From Oscillibacter sp. (GTDB taxonomy: Bacteria; Bacillota; Clostridia; Oscillospirales; Oscillospiraceae): a DNA stretch of 52,121 nucleotides. Location: NCBI GenBank assembly GCA_022795445.1, contig JAAWGR010000013.1, forward strand, positions 1 to 52,121, read 5' to 3'. Positions 50,140 to 52,121 of the stretch are shown here, one piece after another. Each line of letters begins with the position of its first letter. The first letter of the stretch is position 1. The position numbers were made by a program, and so were the translations under genes. The notes beneath the pieces are model-generated. The model saw only the letters and a program-made list of their open reading frames with translations. It searched no databases and was not told the DNA's origin.

Positions 50140-51294
50140 TCACATAGGCAGTTTCTCCTTGCTGACGGCGAACACCGTCAAATCCCGCCGCAGAAATTTG
50201 CCGAAAGCTAAATCCATGCAGCAAAAAAATTTATTTTTTTCCGGTTCCTTATAGGTTAGGCTGTCCATGCAGATACAAGCCCCAGTGAGGAGGCATTCCC
50301 GTGCTGCGGCCCAAAGGACCTGCTCCACAAAACGGAAATCATAGACAAAGAGCTTGGAACAATTGATGGGAATGCAGGAGATATTCTGTTCCTGGCAGAA
50401 ATGCTGGATGGTGAATTCCCGTCCGGAGCCTTTGCCTTCAAAAAGGGAGAAGAGGCGGACGCCATCGTGGAAGGAAATCCGCAGGTCGTTAAGGATTTGC
50501 CCATTTGCAAAGAAGGGGTCTTCCGTTTCTGGCAGACGGGAGAAGAAGCGGATGTAGTTCTCATCGATTTGCATGGGGTGTGTACCGAAGAGAAAGTCAA
50601 TAATCCGCTTATCAGGAGAGATAAGGGTCGAAAATGGCATTGCGCCGTTGACCTGTAAGGACAGCACAGGCTGCAGCTCCACCAGCGCTAGGGACATCTG
50701 GCCGTAGGTCTGTATGATAGTAAATTGCTCGCCGAAGAACACACGGGCGGCGGATTCGATACTGGGGGCGGAGAGGCTGCCGTTCTGGTTTACCACCTGG
50801 AAAATAGAGGCGCAGCGTGTTTGGGTAGAAAATAGGATGCCGCAAGCGAAGCAGAAGCAGGTGTAGGGTGCGAAGTTCCGGCAGAGCTTATACAGTGGAA
50901 GGGAGACCTCTGCCAGCGCAGCGCGGGCGTTGATGTACGCCAACAGTTCCTTTGGGCCAAGGGTGGGTTCCTTCTCTGGCTCTACTTCCATGATGTCCGC
51001 AAACAACGCCTCCAATTCGTCAGAAACTTCTTCCGCTTTCTCATCGTTGGAACTGTCGTTGAGGGCGGGAACGGCAGGGTGAAAGTCTATAAGCTGCTGT
51101 GCGCACAAATCCCGGGCGACCTCGATGTCCGGATAGAGGACATTTTTGAAGCCGCCGCTGTCCTCGGCGAACAGGGGCATCAACCGCTGGATGTAAGCAG
51201 AGAGCGGTAGGTTTACACAGGCAAAGAGGTGGTTTGTATAATCCTGATAGTCCACAAAGGGCTCATCCCGCAGGTTCAAATCGAAGAAATCCAT
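50140..51294 (-). CDS. N-terminal part of an AAA+ ATPase (ends at in-frame TGA)
   Basis: 384 residues. The first 250 form an unrecognised helical domain, probably with winged helices as in AAA+ proteins of contractile-injection or related loci. Residues about 285-380 are the start of an AAA+ core: degenerate P-loop FEGKGSGREFT and ACICMDSL where hhhhDE is expected, so ATP hydrolysis is doubtful even if joined. The protein stops at TGA 50142-50140, mid-domain; the frame continues into the next gene. GAGGAGG precedes ATG 51294. First gene after the decayed response regulator. Confidence 0.75.
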   Translation of the reverse strand: MDFFDLNLRDEPFVDYQDYTNHLFACVNLPLSAYIQRLMPLFAEDSGGFKNVLYPDIEVARDLCAQQLIDFHPAVPALNDSSNDEKAEEVSDELEALFADIMEVEPEKEPTLGPKELLAYINARAALAEVSLPLYKLCRNFAPYTCFCFACGILFSTQTRCASIFQVVNQNGSLSAPSIESAARVFFGEQFTIIQTYGQMSLALVELQPVLSLQVNGAMPFSTLISPDKRIIDFLFGTHPMQIDENYIRFFSRLPETEDPFFANGQILNDLRISFHDGVRLFSLFEGKGSGREFTIQHFCQEQNISCIPINCSKLFVYDFRFVEQVLWAAARECLLTGACICMDSLTYKEPEKNKFFCCMDLAFGKFLRRDLTVFAVSKEKLPM

Positions 51295-51317
51295 AGCGCC
51301 TCCTCACAAAGCGAATA

Positions 51318-51987
51318 TCAAACGTCGGAAAAGATGTAGCCTGCGCCCCGGACGGTTTCAATGATGCCCGGCGGTCGGGGTCAATTTTCTTCCGGAGGTT
51401 GGAAATATGTACCATAACCGTGCGGAAATCCCCCAGGCTGTCGATGGCCCAGACGTTTTGGTACAAGTCTTGGTAAAGCAGGAGGGTGTCTGGATAGTCC
51501 GTCCTGTATTGCAGAAGGGCGAATTCAATGGAGGACAAATCTACCTCCTGGCCTTTCCGGAGGATGCGGCGGTGGGGGATATCCATGGTAAAGGTGCGGA
51601 AGACTCGCTAGCTGTTTCCCTTTTTCTGCTTAGAGCGGCGTATCACGGCGTCCACCCGCGCCAGTAGTTCTGGGAAGCGGACGGGTTTGACCATATAGTC
51701 ATCACCTCCGCTGCGGAGGGCGTTTACGATGGAATTACTGCTTTCCAGACAGCGGAGGAAGATGATAGGCTGTCACTGCTTTTGCGGATGGAACGGCACA
51801 GCTCGTCGCCGGAGCGGTCAGGCAGCATCACATTCAGCAGGATCATATCATACTTTTTTTGGGAAAGGAATTCTTCTGCCTGGGCGCAAGTAAAAGCTTC
51901 GTCGGCCGAATGGCCCGCGTGGGTCAGGTTAGCATGGGTGATGGCGGAAAGGTCCTGATCATCCTCTACCAGCAGAATTGAATACAT
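51318..51987 (-). pseudogene. decayed OmpR-family response regulator
   Basis: The receiver begins at ATG 51987 (ILLVEDDQDLSA) and would run to a winged-helix domain ending in GIIETVRGAGYIF. Lesions: the phosphoacceptor Asp is Asn (residue 52, LLNVMLPD); a single-base loss near 51766-51772 shifts frame after KSSDS; the conserved Thr of FLT is Arg (FLRC); an in-frame TAG at 51610-51608 follows KKGNS; another single-base loss near 51368-51384 shifts frame after KKIDPD. The ancestral stop is at 51320-51318. The promoter and AAGGAGAG site upstream look intact. No partner kinase is in the window. Confidence 0.8.
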
Positions 51988-52022
51988 GGATATCTCTCCT
52001 TAGATCACAAAATTACATAATT

Positions 52023-52051
52023 ATTGTACCATGAAAGTGTTCAATTTTCAA
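52023..52051 (-). promoter_or_regulatory. promoter of the response-regulator remnant
   Basis: Minus-strand TTGAAA (52051-52046), spacer 17, TACAAT (52028-52023). It may also serve the downstream AAA+ operon. Confidence 0.55.
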
Positions 52052-52121
52052 TCCGTTGCGACCCTTGAATTTCAAGGGATTGCTGAATTTTAAGGACTGA
52101 TAAAGACGGAGAAAAACGGGG

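Noticed and set aside
50140-50142. TGA in the AAA+ gene as a selenocysteine codon
   Set aside because: No hairpin of SECIS type was recognised right after it, no selenoprotein family has Sec in the AAA+ core, and the adjacent response regulator is also decayed.
52062-52078. CCCTTGA/TCAAGGG inverted repeat at the right edge
   Set aside because: Only 7 bp with a 3-base loop at the end of the window; context is missing, so a role cannot be argued.
1-52121. CRISPR arrays, tRNA or rRNA genes, insertion sequences
   Set aside because: No regularly spaced repeats, cloverleaf-like sequences or transposase-like frames were noticed on reading; a dedicated scan was not possible here.

Overview
The window looks like chromosomal DNA of a strictly anaerobic, fairly GC-rich Clostridia bacterium, most likely an Oscillospiraceae/Ruminococcaceae-type gut Firmicute. 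The basis is ferredoxin-centred redox enzymes ([FeFe]-hydrogenase maturases, indolepyruvate:ferredoxin oxidoreductase, an FrhB-like flavoprotein), Firmicute stress genes under CtsR boxes, AGGAGG-type ribosome binding sites, and a YlxM-Ffh-S16-KhpA operon. No rRNA, tRNA, CRISPR array, insertion sequence or prophage was seen.

Layout. 0-8 kb: a stand-alone 2-hydroxyacyl-CoA dehydratase/activase-related protein, two small membrane proteins, then a hydrogenase-maturation operon (regulator-hydE-hydG-hydF, minus strand) behind a promoter and a leader ending in a terminator-like hairpin, and a radical-SAM gene divergent from an HxlR regulator. 8-17 kb: comF, an MreB-like gene, a CmpB-like membrane protein, and a tightly overlapped minus-strand operon iorA-iorB-(small beta-grasp-like protein)-frhB-like-rsmA. 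17-27 kb: glnS, the ylxM-ffh-rpsP-khpA operon, an M19 dipeptidase, the ctsR-mcsA-clpC operon with CtsR boxes on both sides of its promoter, and a 2[4Fe-4S] ferredoxin. 27-38 kb: trmN6-rsmI converging on holB-ricT-HAD, a DUF2156-GNAT fusion, then rlmB with a degenerate P-type ATPase and a four-repeat PepSY protein. 38-44 kb: ftsH, a subtilisin-like lipoprotein, a 28-residue membrane peptide, a zinc ribbon and a GntR-ABC exporter operon. 44-52 kb: an operon of leucine-rich-repeat protein, VWA protein, MoxR-like AAA ATPase and NifU-like scaffold; then minus-strand genes for a TcdA-like enzyme, a (Cys-x-x)5 protein and an AAA+ ATPase interrupted by an in-frame TGA, next to a decayed response regulator.

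The core theme is protein/RNA housekeeping (Ffh, S16, RsmA, RsmI, RlmB, ClpC, FtsH) mixed with anaerobic electron-transfer functions. The hydrogenase itself and the partner kinase of the response regulator are not in the window.

The most unusual items are the P-type-ATPase-like protein lacking the catalytic signature motifs (34913-37210), the AAA+ gene split by an in-frame TGA beside a response regulator with several independent lesions (49687-51987), the short-leader hairpins in front of two redox operons, and small genes that are easily missed (13294-13551, 41720-41806, 49076-49441).
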